The notes under the pieces are model-generated. The model searched no databases. It was not told where the DNA came from and saw only the letters and a program-made list of their open reading frames with translations. A stretch of DNA of 64,000 bases, taken from CAYVTM01 sp964454645. Lineage in GTDB: Bacteria > Bacteroidota > Bacteroidia > Sphingobacteriales > Sphingobacteriaceae. Location: NCBI GenBank assembly GCA_964454645.1, contig CAYVTM010000009.1, positions 1 through 64,000 of the forward strand, in the 5' to 3' direction. This document shows, in pieces, positions 8,241-17,392 of the stretch (positions within the stretch are counted from its first letter, which is position 1; every line of letters starts with the position of its first letter). The position numbers were made by a program, and so were the translations under genes.

Positions 8241-10784
8241 TTATGCACTTGGACTCTCGTCCTCTTTTTTCTTGCGTTTCGGTTTTTCAGGTTTAGAAAT
8301 GCGTACTTCTATTTCCATATTTTCCTTATTATAATCTACTTCCAATGTATCTCCCTCATGCAATTCTCCTTTCAGAATTTCCTCAGCAATCGGATCTTCC
8401 AGATATTTTTGGATAGCCCGATTCAGGGGTCTTGCACCAAAATTCGGATCAAAACCTTTGTCTGCAATAAAGTCTTTGGCATCATCGGTTAAACGTACCT
8501 GATAGCCCATTGTATTTAAACGATCAAATAATTCTTTCAATTCAATATCAATAATCCGGAAGATATCTTCACGATTCAATGAATTAAATACGATTACATC
8601 GTCGATACGATTTAAGAACTCCGGAGCAAAGGCGCGTTTCAATGCAGTTTCAATTACTGTTCGTGCATTGCCCTCTAACTGTTGTGCCTTTGCCTGTGTA
8701 GTAAAGCCAACCCCCTGACCGAATTCTTTCAATTGACGAGAACCTATGTTCGAGGTCATAATGATAATCGTATTTCTGAAATCCACTTTCCTCCCCAAGC
8801 TATCGGTAAGAATACCATCATCCAATACCTGTAATAATATATTGAATACATCGGGATGGGCTTTTTCAATCTCATCCAACAGAATTACAGAATATGGTTT
8901 ACGACGTACTTTCTCTGTTAATTGTCCTCCTTCTTCATAACCAACATATCCCGGAGGCGCACCTACCAGTCTGGAGATCGCAAATTTCTCCATATACTCA
9001 CTCATGTCAATACGAATCAAAGCGTCTTCACTCTCGAACATAAACTTCGCTAACACTTTTGCCAACTCTGTTTTACCGACACCTGTCGGGCCCAGGAAAA
9101 TAAATGAACCAATCGGTTTTTTAGGGTCTTTCAATCCGGCGCGTGTACGACGTATAGCTTTTGATAATTTTAAAATAGCCTCGTCCTGCCCGATAATATT
9201 TCCTTTTAATTCATCAGCCATTTGCAATAAACGCTGACTATCCGACTGCCCTACACGCTGTACCGGAATACCTGTCATCATGGAAACTACTTCCGCAACA
9301 TTTTCTTCAGTCACCATGTATCTACGAGTTTTGGTTTCTGCTTCCCATGCCGATTTCGCTACATCCAATTGTTCCAGTAATTGTTTTTCGGTGTCACGAA
9401 GTTTTGCTGCTTCTTCGTACTTCTGACTTTTTACAACTTTATTTTTTTCAACTTTTATCTCTTCAATTTTCTGTTCAATCTCAATTATGTTTTGAGGAAC
9501 GTGAATATTGGTAATATGCACACGCGAACCGGCCTCATCCATTGCATCAATAGCTTTATCGGGCAAGAAGCGGTCGCTCATATAACGTGTTGTTAAAGCA
9601 ACACAGGCATCAATCGCTTCCGGTGTATAAGTTACGTTATGATGTTCTTCGTATTTCTCTTTAATATTATTTAAGATGGTAGTCGTCTCTTCCGGAGTCG
9701 CAGGATCTACTAATACTTTTTGGAATCTTCGATCCAAAGCTCCGTCTTTTTCAATAAACTGACGGTACTCATCGAGGGTTGTCGCACCGATGCATTGAAT
9801 TTCCCCACGTGCCAATGCGGGCTTAAACATATTCGATGCATCCAAAGATCCTGAAGCACCACCGGCGCCAACAATCGTATGAATCTCATCAATAAATAAA
9901 ATTACATCAGGCGATTTTTCCAATTCGTTCATTACAGCTTTCATACGCTCCTCAAACTGTCCACGGTATTTTGTACCCGCAACCAATGAAGCTAAGTCGA
10001 GCGTAACAACTCGTTTGTTGAATAACACTCTAGAAACTTTACGTTGTATAATACGCAATGCCAATCCTTCTGCAATAGCCGACTTACCTACACCGGGTTC
10101 TCCAATCAAAATCGGATTATTTTTTTTACGGCGGGATAAGATCTGCGATACACGTTCAATCTCTTTTTCTCGACCCACAATCGGATCTAACTTTCCTTCT
10201 TCCGCAGCACGTGTTAAATCTCTACCGAAATTATCGAGCACCGGAGTTTTTGATTTTGTATCGGTTACTTTTTTAGCAGTACCGAAATTTTCTTCTTCTT
10301 TAAATCCTTCATCATCAGAAGGATTTTGAGGTGCTTCAGCACTCGGATTCATCCGGAAGCTTTCCAATTGATTTTTGAAAACTTCATAATTTACATTATA
10401 CTGTGCTAAAATTTGCGAAGCAATATTGTCTTCATCTCTTAAAATAGATAATAACAGATGCTCCGTTCCGATAACTTCGCTTTTAAATATTTTTGCTTCC
10501 AGATAGGTAATCTTTAATACCTTCTCCGCTTGTTTTGTCAATGGGATATTCCCTAAATTAACATTCGTTCCGGATGTACCTCTAACCGCATCTTCAATCG
10601 ATTTGCGTAAACGCGTAGTATCTATGCTCAATGATTTGATGATCTTAATTGCTACACCATCTCCTTCACGAATCAAACCCAACAAAAGATGTTCTGTGCC
10701 GATATAATCATGCCCCAGGCGCAATGCCTCCTCTCTGCTGTAGGAAATCACATCTTTAACCCTCGGTGAAAATTTTGCTTCCAT
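8241..10784 (-). CDS. clpC: ATP-dependent Clp protease ATP-binding subunit ClpC
   Basis: ClpC is a Hsp100 unfoldase that feeds damaged or tagged proteins to ClpP in the cytoplasm. The 847-residue product has, in order: two Clp N-terminal repeats (1-145); AAA-1 with Walker A GEPGVGKS at 228-235; a UVR-type coiled-coil middle domain (about 440-475, SQKYEEAAKLRDTEKQLLEQ); AAA-2 with Walker A GPTGVGKT near 563; and a small D2 domain. The short UVR-bearing middle domain separates ClpC from ClpB. In Firmicutes ClpC acts with adaptor proteins; none is obvious next to it here. A palindrome over the predicted transcription start suggests repressor control. Confidence 0.95.
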   Translation of the reverse strand: MEAKFSPRVKDVISYSREEALRLGHDYIGTEHLLLGLIREGDGVAIKIIKSLSIDTTRLRKSIEDAVRGTSGTNVNLGNIPLTKQAEKVLKITYLEAKIFKSEVIGTEHLLLSILRDEDNIASQILAQYNVNYEVFKNQLESFRMNPSAEAPQNPSDDEGFKEEENFGTAKKVTDTKSKTPVLDNFGRDLTRAAEEGKLDPIVGREKEIERVSQILSRRKKNNPILIGEPGVGKSAIAEGLALRIIQRKVSRVLFNKRVVTLDLASLVAGTKYRGQFEERMKAVMNELEKSPDVILFIDEIHTIVGAGGASGSLDASNMFKPALARGEIQCIGATTLDEYRQFIEKDGALDRRFQKVLVDPATPEETTTILNNIKEKYEEHHNVTYTPEAIDACVALTTRYMSDRFLPDKAIDAMDEAGSRVHITNIHVPQNIIEIEQKIEEIKVEKNKVVKSQKYEEAAKLRDTEKQLLEQLDVAKSAWEAETKTRRYMVTEENVAEVVSMMTGIPVQRVGQSDSQRLLQMADELKGNIIGQDEAILKLSKAIRRTRAGLKDPKKPIGSFIFLGPTGVGKTELAKVLAKFMFESEDALIRIDMSEYMEKFAISRLVGAPPGYVGYEEGGQLTEKVRRKPYSVILLDEIEKAHPDVFNILLQVLDDGILTDSLGRKVDFRNTIIIMTSNIGSRQLKEFGQGVGFTTQAKAQQLEGNARTVIETALKRAFAPEFLNRIDDVIVFNSLNREDIFRIIDIELKELFDRLNTMGYQVRLTDDAKDFIADKGFDPNFGARPLNRAIQKYLEDPIAEEILKGELHEGDTLEVDYNKENMEIEVRISKPEKPKRKKKEDESPSA

Positions 10785-10816
10785 AATATTATAGTTCTGT
10801 CTTGAAAACGTCCTAA

Positions 10817-10842
10817 TGTATCAAAATGTTCGCTTTGATACA
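10817..10842 (-). promoter_or_regulatory. Predicted clpC operator: 9-8-9 palindrome
   Basis: TGTATCAAA, eight bases, then TTTGATACA: a perfect 9-bp inverted repeat. It abuts the -7 box and covers the expected transcription start (near 10834). The geometry resembles CIRCE (9-9-9) but the sequence is different, and it is not the CtsR heptad repeat. Its first arm would not be fully transcribed, which favours a DNA-binding site over an mRNA hairpin. Confidence 0.6.
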
Positions 10843-10869
10843 AAATTAATGTTATCCACAATGGTCAAA
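10841..10869 (-). promoter_or_regulatory. clpC promoter (TTTG-N17-TAATTTTG)
   Basis: Reading the minus strand, TTTG at 10869-10866 is followed 17 bases later by TAATTTTG at 10848-10841. The spacer is slightly shorter than the usual 19. A consensus DnaA box, TTATCCACA on the plus strand (10852-10860), lies within the spacer. The 5' untranslated region would be about 50 bases. Confidence 0.6.
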
Positions 10870-10985
10870 AACCAAGCCATTAACCCCTAATACCCTTAAG
10901 CTTAATGTCAAATTGACAATCGTATGGATTTTTATAAACCTTTTGTCTGTTTTTACGATATTTGCAGCTTAGAGTTTTTAAAATT

Positions 10986-12668
10986 ATGTCAGACGAAAAA
11001 ATTATTTTTTCAATGGCGGGTGTTAATAAAATACATCCTCCTCAGAAACAAGTATTAAAAAATATTTACCTCTCGTTTTTTTATGGTGCTAAAATCGGGG
11101 TAATCGGTCTTAACGGGTCTGGAAAATCATCTCTGCTCCGCATTATTGCCGGAATCGATAAAGCTTATCAGGGTGAGGTTGTTTTCTCTCCGGGCTATAC
11201 CGTAGGGTATCTGGAGCAGGAACCTCAGCTCGACAACAGTAAAACCGTACGTCAGGTTGTGGAAGAAGGTGTAAAAGAAATTACCGACATTCTTAAAGAG
11301 TATGAAGAGATAAATGAAAAATTCGGGCTTCCTGAATATTACGAAGATGCCGATAAGATGGAAAAACTGATGGCGCGTCAAGGGGAATTACAAGATAAGA
11401 TTGACGCTATAGGCGGTTGGGAACTTGACAATAAACTCGAGCGTGCCATGGATGCCTTACGTTGTGCCGAACCTGATACTCCCATTTCTGTTTTGTCGGG
11501 AGGAGAGCGCCGCCGGGTTGCCTTATGCCGGCTCTTATTACAAGAACCGGATGTTTTATTATTGGATGAGCCTACCAACCACCTGGACGCCGAATCGATT
11601 GATTGGCTTGAACAACATCTGCAACAGTATAAAGGTACGGTGATTGCCGTCACCCACGACCGTTACTTCCTCGATAATGTAGCGGGCTGGATTCTGGAAT
11701 TGGACCGTGGTGAGGGTATTCCCTGGAAAGGAAACTATTCTTCCTGGTTAGATCAAAAAGCAAAACGTTTGTCGATGGAAGAAAAGCAGGAAAGCAAGCG
11801 TCAGAAAACACTAGAACGGGAATTGGAATGGGTGCGTATGGCTCCCAAAGCCCGTCATGCAAAAGCAAAAGCTCGTTTGAGCAATTATGAAAAATTAGCA
11901 AGCGAAGAAACCAGGGAGCGTGAAGATCGTTTGGAATTATTCATTCCGCCCGGACCACGTTTAGGAAATGTAGTTATCGAAGCACAAGGCGTTTCCAAAG
12001 CGTATGGAGATAAATTACTTTTCGAAAATCTGAATTTTTCTCTACCTCCGGCAGGGATCGTAGGGATTATCGGCCCGAACGGCGCAGGTAAAACAACTTT
12101 ATTCAAATTAATCACCGGAGAAGAAAAACCGGATGACGGAACTTTTAAAACCGGTGAAACTGTAAAACTTGCTCACGTAGATCAGTTGCACAGTACAATG
12201 GATCCTTCTAAAACGGTATTTGAAACCATTACCGGAGGAACGGAAAACATGTTACTTGGGAACAAACAAGTGAATTCACGTGCTTATGTTTCGCGATTTA
12301 ATTTCAACGGTGCCGATCAACAGAAAAAAATCGAATCCTTATCGGGCGGGGAACGCAATCGTGTTCATTTAGCGATGATGCTGAAAGAAGGTGCCAATGT
12401 AATCTTACTGGATGAGCCAACCAACGACATCGACGTGAATACCCTGCGTGCGCTCGAAGAAGCATTAGAAAATTTTGGCGGATGTTCCGTAATCATTTCC
12501 CACGACCGTTGGTTCCTCGATCGTGTATGTACACATATCCTGGCATTCGAAGGCAATTCCGAAGTTTATTATTTCGAAGGCAATTACAGCGATTACGAAG
12601 AAAACCGCAAGAAACGTTTGGGGGATACAGAACCGAAACGACTGCGATACAGAAAATTAACGAATTAA
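10986..12668 (+). CDS. ettA: ABC-F protein EttA, energy-dependent translational throttle
   Basis: EttA is a ribosome-associated ABC-F ATPase that binds the E site and gates entry of initiating ribosomes into elongation according to ATP/ADP ratio. The 560-residue protein has two ABC domains: Walker A GLNGSGKSS (41-49) with LSGGERRR and LLLDEPTNHLD, and Walker A GPNGAGKTT (about 363) with LSGGERNR and DEPTNDIDV. The linker region has the EttA-type ELEWVR and ELFIPPGPRLGN segments. I place the start at the ATG at 10986; an in-frame TTG at 10962 lies upstream in a likely promoter box (10957-10964, GATATTTG). Confidence 0.93.
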   Translation: MSDEKIIFSMAGVNKIHPPQKQVLKNIYLSFFYGAKIGVIGLNGSGKSSLLRIIAGIDKAYQGEVVFSPGYTVGYLEQEPQLDNSKTVRQVVEEGVKEITDILKEYEEINEKFGLPEYYEDADKMEKLMARQGELQDKIDAIGGWELDNKLERAMDALRCAEPDTPISVLSGGERRRVALCRLLLQEPDVLLLDEPTNHLDAESIDWLEQHLQQYKGTVIAVTHDRYFLDNVAGWILELDRGEGIPWKGNYSSWLDQKAKRLSMEEKQESKRQKTLERELEWVRMAPKARHAKAKARLSNYEKLASEETREREDRLELFIPPGPRLGNVVIEAQGVSKAYGDKLLFENLNFSLPPAGIVGIIGPNGAGKTTLFKLITGEEKPDDGTFKTGETVKLAHVDQLHSTMDPSKTVFETITGGTENMLLGNKQVNSRAYVSRFNFNGADQQKKIESLSGGERNRVHLAMMLKEGANVILLDEPTNDIDVNTLRALEEALENFGGCSVIISHDRWFLDRVCTHILAFEGNSEVYYFEGNYSDYEENRKKRLGDTEPKRLRYRKLTN

Positions 12669-12810
12669 CTTAAATCTTGTATTCCAAATGCTATCTCGGC
12701 TTGAAATATATTCAGACAGAGATGGCATTGTTCATTTTCTATTTATAACCATACGATAGGGTAGCTTAAATTTTCAACTGTCATGTAATTAATAATTAGA
12801 ATTCAACAGT

Positions 12811-13875
12811 ATGAAAACATTTTTTTACTCGATGCTGTTCCTTATTGGAATCCTCGGTGCTATCAATCAGGCTTCGTATGCACAATGCAATTTAAACCCA
12901 ACCGTATCACCCGACAATTTGATTATGTGTCCGCAGGAAAGCGACACCCTTTGGACACAAGAATTCGAAACCTATCAATGGTATAAAGAGAATGCTCCTA
13001 TCCCGGGAGCTACTCAACAGTATTATGTACTGGATCAGGTTCTTGATGCCGGCTATCGGTTTCATGTGGTAGTAAGTGATTCATTATGTACGGATACTTC
13101 CGATCAGGTTCTGGCTGATGGGTATGTTTTTCTTCCATTAACGGTTATGCATGGAGGGGGTTCGTATTGGGTCGATCCGAATGGAACAATACATCTTTGT
13201 GACGGGGATACGCTCTTCTTCTCTCTTGGGATGCCTTACAATACGAATATAACCTGGTATAATCATGGCGATACGATTCAGGGAGAGCATTCTACTTTCC
13301 TGAAAGTTTATACCGGCGGGGCATATACTGTGAGCGCTTCTCCTTTTGTATGTCCGGGCTGGGTAGCATATTTAGGATTAGATATACATGTAGAAGTTCA
13401 TAAAGCAATTGTCCCCGAAATTACCGTACACGGAGATACGCTTTCTTCTACCTTAGCTCAAAGCTATCAATGGTATTACAAAGGGGACTATATTCAGGGT
13501 GCTACGAATCGTACGCTTATTGCCTCTGTGTCGGGTAAGTATAGCGTGCTGACTACCGATAGCAACAGTTGTACTACGATGTCAGATCCATTTAACTTTA
13601 GCTTAAGCGGTCTTGATCGTTCTGCAAAAAACACCATTCATGTTTATCCGAATCCTTCTTCAGGAACTTTTCATCTGACTTTACCTGATCCAGGAACTTA
13701 TACACTCAACATCAGCGACATCAGCGGTAAAAGCTTATACATTCAAACGATAGAAGCAAAACAAGCTGAGCATTTCATCGAAGCAGCTTCCTTAAATCAA
13801 GGAATCTATTTCATCGAGGTGCAGCATATACATACACAAACCAGCTATCTCAATAAGCTCATTATCTCACGGTAA
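12811..13875 (+). CDS. Secreted protein with Ig-like repeats and T9SS sorting domain
   Basis: The 354-residue product has a signal peptide (about 1-25, ending SYAQ), then three Ig/PKD-like beta units in which the YQWYKENAPIPGAT and YQWYYKGDYIQGAT segments recur, and a C-terminal type IX secretion sorting domain (about 275-354, starting VYPNPSSGTFHL and ending LNKLIISR). It is therefore exported through the Por/Gld/Spr system and released or anchored to the surface. No enzymatic domain is visible; an adhesin or structural role is an inference. It stands alone between ettA and the RNase H-like gene. Confidence 0.85.
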   Translation: MKTFFYSMLFLIGILGAINQASYAQCNLNPTVSPDNLIMCPQESDTLWTQEFETYQWYKENAPIPGATQQYYVLDQVLDAGYRFHVVVSDSLCTDTSDQVLADGYVFLPLTVMHGGGSYWVDPNGTIHLCDGDTLFFSLGMPYNTNITWYNHGDTIQGEHSTFLKVYTGGAYTVSASPFVCPGWVAYLGLDIHVEVHKAIVPEITVHGDTLSSTLAQSYQWYYKGDYIQGATNRTLIASVSGKYSVLTTDSNSCTTMSDPFNFSLSGLDRSAKNTIHVYPNPSSGTFHLTLPDPGTYTLNISDISGKSLYIQTIEAKQAEHFIEAASLNQGIYFIEVQHIHTQTSYLNKLIISR

Positions 13876-13900
13876 TTATTTTTTCATATCTATTCATATC

Positions 13901-13926
13901 AAGGGCTTCCCCGGAAGTCCTTTTTG
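13901..13926 (+). terminator. Terminator after the T9SS protein gene
   Basis: AGGGCTTCC pairs with GGAAGTCCT (one G-T wobble) around CC and runs into TTTTT. Confidence 0.7.
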
Positions 13927-14065
13927 CTTTTATACTGATTGTTAACATGTTAATAAAAAATTAATTGTACCTTAATCAAATTCCGTTCTCAAATGCTTTA
14001 TTTTTACTGACCCCATAGGTAAGTATTCTGTCATAATTTTTTTTAAACAATTAAAATTATATACC

Positions 14066-14539
14066 ATGACCTGGAGAAAATTCAGTGGAGAAATCATCCA
14101 CAACGACATCATCCGAGAAGTCGAACAAGCGATTGAGCGCGAAAGTGAACTGGGCAACAAGCTTAAAGTTTGCATCGGTACCGATTCCCAAGTGAAAGGA
14201 GAAACGATTGATTTTGCAACTGTGATTGTATTCTTACGTGAACAAAAAGGCGGCTTTATGTTTATCCAGCAAGAACGTATCACCAAAAAAATGGGAATCA
14301 AAGAACGTATGTTAAATGAGGTACAACGTTCGATCGAAACAGCTTATACACTCTGCGATCTCTTAGATTTGTATGATGTAGATTTAGAAGTACATGCCGA
14401 CATCAATACCAATCCTAACTTTAAATCGAATCAGGCTTTACACGAGGCTATGGGATATATTTTAAGTATGGGATTTGTATTTAAAGCGAAACCCGAAGCT
14501 TTTGCAAGCTCGTATTGCGCGAACAAGATGGTGCAGTAA
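14066..14539 (+). CDS. RNase H-like (DUF458/YkuK family) protein
   Basis: A 157-residue protein of the DUF458 family (Bacillus YkuK), which has a ribonuclease H-like fold. Seen here: KVCIGTDSQVKG with the Asp expected at the end of the first strand, then IDFATVIVFLREQKGGFMFI, a long helix rich in charged residues, and DLEVHADINTNPNFKSN with further acidic residues. These could bind a metal, but no activity is proven for the family. It is convergent with the radical-SAM gene, 19 bases apart. Confidence 0.75.
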   Translation: MTWRKFSGEIIHNDIIREVEQAIERESELGNKLKVCIGTDSQVKGETIDFATVIVFLREQKGGFMFIQQERITKKMGIKERMLNEVQRSIETAYTLCDLLDLYDVDLEVHADINTNPNFKSNQALHEAMGYILSMGFVFKAKPEAFASSYCANKMVQ

Positions 14540-14558
14540 ACCGCTGTACTTCTTTATT

Positions 14559-15506
14559 TTAAAGGCTTTGCATATTTACCCTTGCAGAACCCTGGAAAGC
14601 TTTGCGCTTCATAATTTCCTTATCAATATAATTCTGCACTTCCGATTTATTCAATCCCCATACAGGAGCAATCAATAAATCCTGATCGGCAAGCCCAAAC
14701 AACCGTTGTATAATCACATCTTCCCGCACAAGCGGAATCAACTCGCATAAGAAGTCGCTGTAATCTTTCAAACTAAATACTTCGAAGGGCTCGCGTTTAT
14801 ATAATACCCCCATAATCGATCCTTCGACAATATGCAAATGATGGAATTTGACAAACTTAATTACCTCATGTGCATTGATCACATCTGCATATTTCAACAT
14901 CATTTCTTTCGTTTCCCAGGGGAAACCAAAAATAGTATGCACACACACATCAACATTCGACCCTTCAAACAATTTCAAAGCCTGCTCCAGCTCGGAATGA
15001 GTACAGCCTCTGTTGATCCTCGCTAAAGTATCATCGTATATCGATTCCATGCCCATCTCAATATCCACATCGAAACGACCGGTATATGATTCGAGCAAAG
15101 CAACTTTCTCCTCATCGATACAATCGGGACGGGTACCTACCGATAAACCGACGATGTTCTCGGGCTCTACAGAAAGCGCTTCATCGTACAGCATTTTCAG
15201 ATAATGCACCGGAGCATACGTATTTGTATTGGGCTGGAAATAGATGATAAACTTATCGGCTTTATAAGCATTACGCGCTTTCATCATCCCAATCTCAACC
15301 TGTTTGCGTATGGAAGGAGTTTTCCGGGAAGATTCGGGCGTAAAGGAATCCACGTTGCAATAGGTACATCCTCCGTATCCTTTGGATCCATCACGATTAG
15401 GGCAGGTGAATCCTCCATCCACAATTACCTTAAACACCCGTTGCCCATGATATTTGCGTTTCAAATAAGCCCCATAATAATTATATCCTTTATCCTGGAA
15501 ATTCAT
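14559..15506 (-). CDS. TIGR01212-type radical SAM protein (YhcC-like)
   Basis: A 315-residue radical-SAM enzyme of the YhcC/TIGR01212 family, close in plan to the Elp3 group. The iron-sulfur cluster cysteines appear as Cys35, Cys47 and Cys50 in FTCPNRDGSKGYGGCTYC. SAM-binding elements follow (GLSVGTRPDCIDEEKV, VDIEMGMESIYDDTLARINRG). The substrate is not known; an RNA-modification role has been proposed for relatives. It is the last gene of the minus-strand run starting at ispG, 31 bases after the outer-membrane protein gene. Confidence 0.85.
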   Translation of the reverse strand: MNFQDKGYNYYGAYLKRKYHGQRVFKVIVDGGFTCPNRDGSKGYGGCTYCNVDSFTPESSRKTPSIRKQVEIGMMKARNAYKADKFIIYFQPNTNTYAPVHYLKMLYDEALSVEPENIVGLSVGTRPDCIDEEKVALLESYTGRFDVDIEMGMESIYDDTLARINRGCTHSELEQALKLFEGSNVDVCVHTIFGFPWETKEMMLKYADVINAHEVIKFVKFHHLHIVEGSIMGVLYKREPFEVFSLKDYSDFLCELIPLVREDVIIQRLFGLADQDLLIAPVWGLNKSEVQNYIDKEIMKRKAFQGSARVNMQSL

Positions 15507-15537
15507 CCGGCAAAGATACGAATCCGGTTCAATTAAA

Positions 15538-16656
15538 TCAGCGCTTAGCCTTAAACAGGCGAAAATCGTCTCTATATACTAAATACAGCGAATTGCTGAA
15601 CTCCAGCTGAGGATCCTTTAAATCGATATAGGGCTCAATACGTGTGCCGATATAGAAATTTTTGGTGATCGGATAATCACTTATCAAACGCAAAAATAAC
15701 AATTCCCGGCTCGCTTCCGCATAACCTGTATGATGTATTTGAGAAGAAACCGATTGGTACAAACCGGCACCGTGCACCGACTGGTATCCATCCCCTTTCC
15801 AATAGGAAAAAATCAGATCGAAGGGTTTAAACTTAAAACCCGCGTTCAACAAGTATCCATTTCCTTGTAAAAAAGGTTCAACTTTTGTAAAAGAAAAATC
15901 TTTATATGTAAAGTAATAGTTTTCGGTATGGATATGTTGCAAGAAGCCGTTTGTTTGCCATTTCACCGTAAAACCTATGGCAGTATTTAACATTGTAACC
16001 AAAGGCTTATCGATGGTATCAATTTGCCCGCCTTCATGAAAAGCTATGCCATGCATAGGAATAGAAAGTTCGAAACGATTCGTTTTCAATAAAGTATATT
16101 CGGCAGAGATACCTCCCGAAATCCGCTCCTGCTCGGAAGCGATTTTGTAAATCATTTTTTCCCAATTGATCCATGCATCAAAAAAAAGATTTGAGTCGGT
16201 ATAGATAAGCTGTGTACCATACTCCAGGGGCTCGTAAATACTACGATCATAATCATACAAAGGTTCGGGCAGGCGGTGCGAAACATTACCCTGGATTGCC
16301 CCGTTAATCAATTGAAAGTTATTTTTATGATAATTGATTCGAAAGACGGGCTGCTTATCATAAAATCCATTATTTCCGAAATCTTTACGAACATGTATTC
16401 CTCCTGATAGCGTCAGATTCGGAGAGGCATAATAATTCAATTCCGGTTGTAGCTGAAACCCGTAGTAAGTTATACCATCGGCGAAGCGATTAAAATATTC
16501 GTAATTACGTTGAAAATTATAATTATAGATAGAGAGATACACCCAATCGGTACGTGTACTGTCGATCGTTTCACGATTTTCGAAAACCTCATTATTTACC
16601 TGTGCAAAAACTTCAAGCCCTAATAGCATGAAAGCAAAAAAGAAAATTTTCTTCAT
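15538..16656 (-). CDS. Predicted outer-membrane beta-barrel protein
   Basis: I start this gene at the ATG at 16656, giving 372 residues with a clean signal peptide (MKKIFFFAFMLLGLEVFAQ). Starting further upstream would overlap the response-regulator gene and lose the signal peptide at the terminus. The mature protein is rich in alternating aromatic/polar strands (for example YNYNFQRNYEYFNRFADGIT) and ends in strands such as SLYLVYRDDFRLFK, consistent with a barrel. I do not recognise a family. It lies 43 bases after the two-component system genes, so it may be their product or target. Confidence 0.6.
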   Translation of the reverse strand: MKKIFFFAFMLLGLEVFAQVNNEVFENRETIDSTRTDWVYLSIYNYNFQRNYEYFNRFADGITYYGFQLQPELNYYASPNLTLSGGIHVRKDFGNNGFYDKQPVFRINYHKNNFQLINGAIQGNVSHRLPEPLYDYDRSIYEPLEYGTQLIYTDSNLFFDAWINWEKMIYKIASEQERISGGISAEYTLLKTNRFELSIPMHGIAFHEGGQIDTIDKPLVTMLNTAIGFTVKWQTNGFLQHIHTENYYFTYKDFSFTKVEPFLQGNGYLLNAGFKFKPFDLIFSYWKGDGYQSVHGAGLYQSVSSQIHHTGYAEASRELLFLRLISDYPITKNFYIGTRIEPYIDLKDPQLEFSNSLYLVYRDDFRLFKAKR

Positions 16657-16699
16657 TACGATGGATTGTATGGATCTCTGAATAATGCAAATTAAAAAT

Positions 16700-17392
16700 T
16701 TAATCGGTGAATTTATAACCGACTCCGCGTATGGAATGGAAATAGATCGGTTGTTTCGCATCGGGTTCAAAATATTTACGAAAGGCTAAAATAAAATTAT
16801 CGATGGTTCGGGTAGATGGATAAACATCGTAATTCCAGACCGTTTCCAAAATCAATTCCCTTGATACAGCTTCGTTTCTGCGCTCTACCAAAAGTTTCAG
16901 CAACATCGTTTCTTTCTTGGTAAGTGGGGTAATGTTCCCGTCGTCATCCTGCAATTCATACTTCGTAAAATTTACCACTTTATTTCCGATGCGATAGGAA
17001 TTGATATTCTTCTGCTCATCTCCTCTCAGGCCCCGCTTCACCAAAATGCCGGCCCGCAAAATAAGTTCCTCTAAATTGAAAGGCTTGGTCAGATAATCGT
17101 CGGCACCACGTTTCAAACCGGCAATACGATCTTCGGTCGTATTCTTAGCTGTCAAAAACATAATCGGAACTTCAGTATTTTCGAGACGTATGGTTTCAGC
17201 CACCTGCAATCCGTCGATCTCCGGAATCATCACATCCAGTATGATGAGATTGAAACGCTCTTCCTTTACAATCTTCAATGCTTTTCTGCCTGTATTGGCA
17301 GTCGATACATGATACCCTTCCAGCTCTAAGTTCAGCTTGATGGCCTCAAGCAAGTGTGCTTCATCTTCGACCAATAATATTCTATGACTCAT
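16700..17392 (-). CDS. OmpR/PhoB family response regulator
   Basis: A 230-residue transcription factor. The receiver domain (1-120) has the acidic pocket VEDE (Glu9, Asp10), the phosphoacceptor Asp53 in LILDVMIPEIDG, and Lys103 in LTKPF. The C-terminal winged helix (about 135-230) contains TPLTKKETMLLKLL, TRTIDNFILAFRKYFE and IRGVGYKF. It overlaps the histidine kinase gene by 11 bases, so it is that kinase's partner. The signal and regulon are unknown; the barrel gene downstream is a candidate target. Confidence 0.92.
   Translation of the reverse strand: MSHRILLVEDEAHLLEAIKLNLELEGYHVSTANTGRKALKIVKEERFNLIILDVMIPEIDGLQVAETIRLENTEVPIMFLTAKNTTEDRIAGLKRGADDYLTKPFNLEELILRAGILVKRGLRGDEQKNINSYRIGNKVVNFTKYELQDDDGNITPLTKKETMLLKLLVERRNEAVSRELILETVWNYDVYPSTRTIDNFILAFRKYFEPDAKQPIYFHSIRGVGYKFTD

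Noticed and set aside
9381..9596. Antisense frames across clpC (8223-10329, plus strand)
   Set aside because: All lie opposite a clear ClpC reading frame and encode Phe/Ser-rich text typical of antisense shadows.
10852..10860. Replication origin near clpC
   Set aside because: A single DnaA box with no cluster, no AT-rich unwinding element and no dnaA or parAB neighbours.
15204..15536. 110-codon plus-strand frame opposite the radical-SAM gene
   Set aside because: It is antisense to a well-supported gene with CxxC motifs and has no domain of its own.
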